Positions 6,291 through 6,382 of a stretch of 6,382 bases of DNA are shown here, piece by piece (positions within the stretch are counted from its first letter, which is position 1; each line of letters starts with the position of its first letter). The position numbers and the translations under genes were made by a program. Source of the stretch: Thermoflavifilum sp. (lineage in GTDB: Bacteria > Bacteroidota > Bacteroidia > Chitinophagales > Chitinophagaceae); NCBI GenBank assembly GCA_019683625.1, contig JADGHY010000125.1, positions 1-6,382 of the forward strand, in the 5' to 3' direction. The notes beneath the pieces are model-generated. The model worked only from the letters and a program-made list of their open reading frames with translations. It did no database searches and was not told the origin of the DNA.

Positions 6291-6382
6291 TTAGGCATCA
6301 TCTTCACCCGTGTTATTGTCCCCTCGTAAAAGCAAGGCTTGGGCCTCTTGCACGGGCTGATCAACGCAATAACCCAAAAAGC
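6291..6382 (-). CDS. C-terminal end of an unidentified protein, cut by the window edge
   Basis: On the - strand a reading frame enters from the right edge and ends at TAA (6291-6293), leaving 29 residues that start FLGYCVDQPVQEAQALLLRG and finish with an acidic GEDDA. The fragment reads like a real C-terminus: an amphipathic helix-like run followed by a polar, charged tail. The other two frames on this strand are either stopped at once or would run through miaE. The stop lies 20 bases before the miaE start, the spacing of an operon partner. I do not recognise the family, and no motif allows a functional call. Confidence 0.55.
   Translation of the reverse strand, partial: FLGYCVDQPVQEAQALLLRGDNNTGEDDA

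Noticed and set aside
5966..6364. Open frame of 132 residues on the - strand overlapping the start of miaE and the partial gene
   Set aside because: It is out of frame with miaE over about 300 bases, and its translation is low in recognisable structure. The competing frames give a family protein and a plausible C-terminus.
1..6382. Defence system, mobile element, CRISPR array or RNA gene
   Set aside because: I saw no spaced direct repeats, transposase or integrase motifs, terminal inverted repeats, tRNA-like folds or nuclease/helicase domains, and the coding space is nearly filled by five housekeeping-type genes and one partial frame.

Overview
This is an ordinary chromosomal stretch that looks like Bacteroidota, and Chitinophagaceae-like is my best guess. 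The reasons are a B. subtilis/Bacteroidota-type single-regulatory-domain threonine ammonia-lyase, perfect TAnnTTTG promoter -7 boxes ahead of two genes, AT-rich start regions with no Shine-Dalgarno sequence at any of the five visible starts, and base composition close to balanced. The genus is inferred, not proven.

Layout: (1) At the left, on the + strand, is ilvA, a complete threonine ammonia-lyase (47-1315), with two in-frame-independent stops and a short AT-rich leader before it. (2) A 138-base convergent gap (1316-1453) holds two small inverted repeats that may end transcription in one or both directions. (3) Everything from 1454 to the right edge is on the - strand. In transcription order from the right edge these are: the last 29 codons of an unidentified protein (6291-6382), miaE (5689-6270), a luciferase-like flavin monooxygenase (4474-5532), a DinB/YfiT-fold putative metalloenzyme (3867-4382) and a secreted GH3 beta-glucosidase of the BglX type (1454-3730). 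No gap between genes exceeds about 160 bases. I see no RNA gene, insertion sequence, CRISPR array or phage-like segment.

How the genes relate: they do not form one obvious pathway. IlvA makes 2-oxobutanoate for isoleucine synthesis. BglX-type GH3 enzymes trim beta-linked glucosides in the periplasm. MiaE hydroxylates a hypermodified adenosine in tRNA and needs oxygen. The monooxygenase also needs oxygen and reduced flavin. Only two links have positional support: the partial gene and miaE (20 bases apart, probably co-transcribed), and the monooxygenase with the DinB-fold gene (91 bases apart, possibly co-transcribed). The GH3 gene has its own good promoter.

I searched for an undescribed system and did not find a convincing one. 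The points most worth a second look are the presence of MiaE in a bacterium of this type, the monooxygenase/DinB-fold neighbour pair, and the unidentified protein tail at the right edge.
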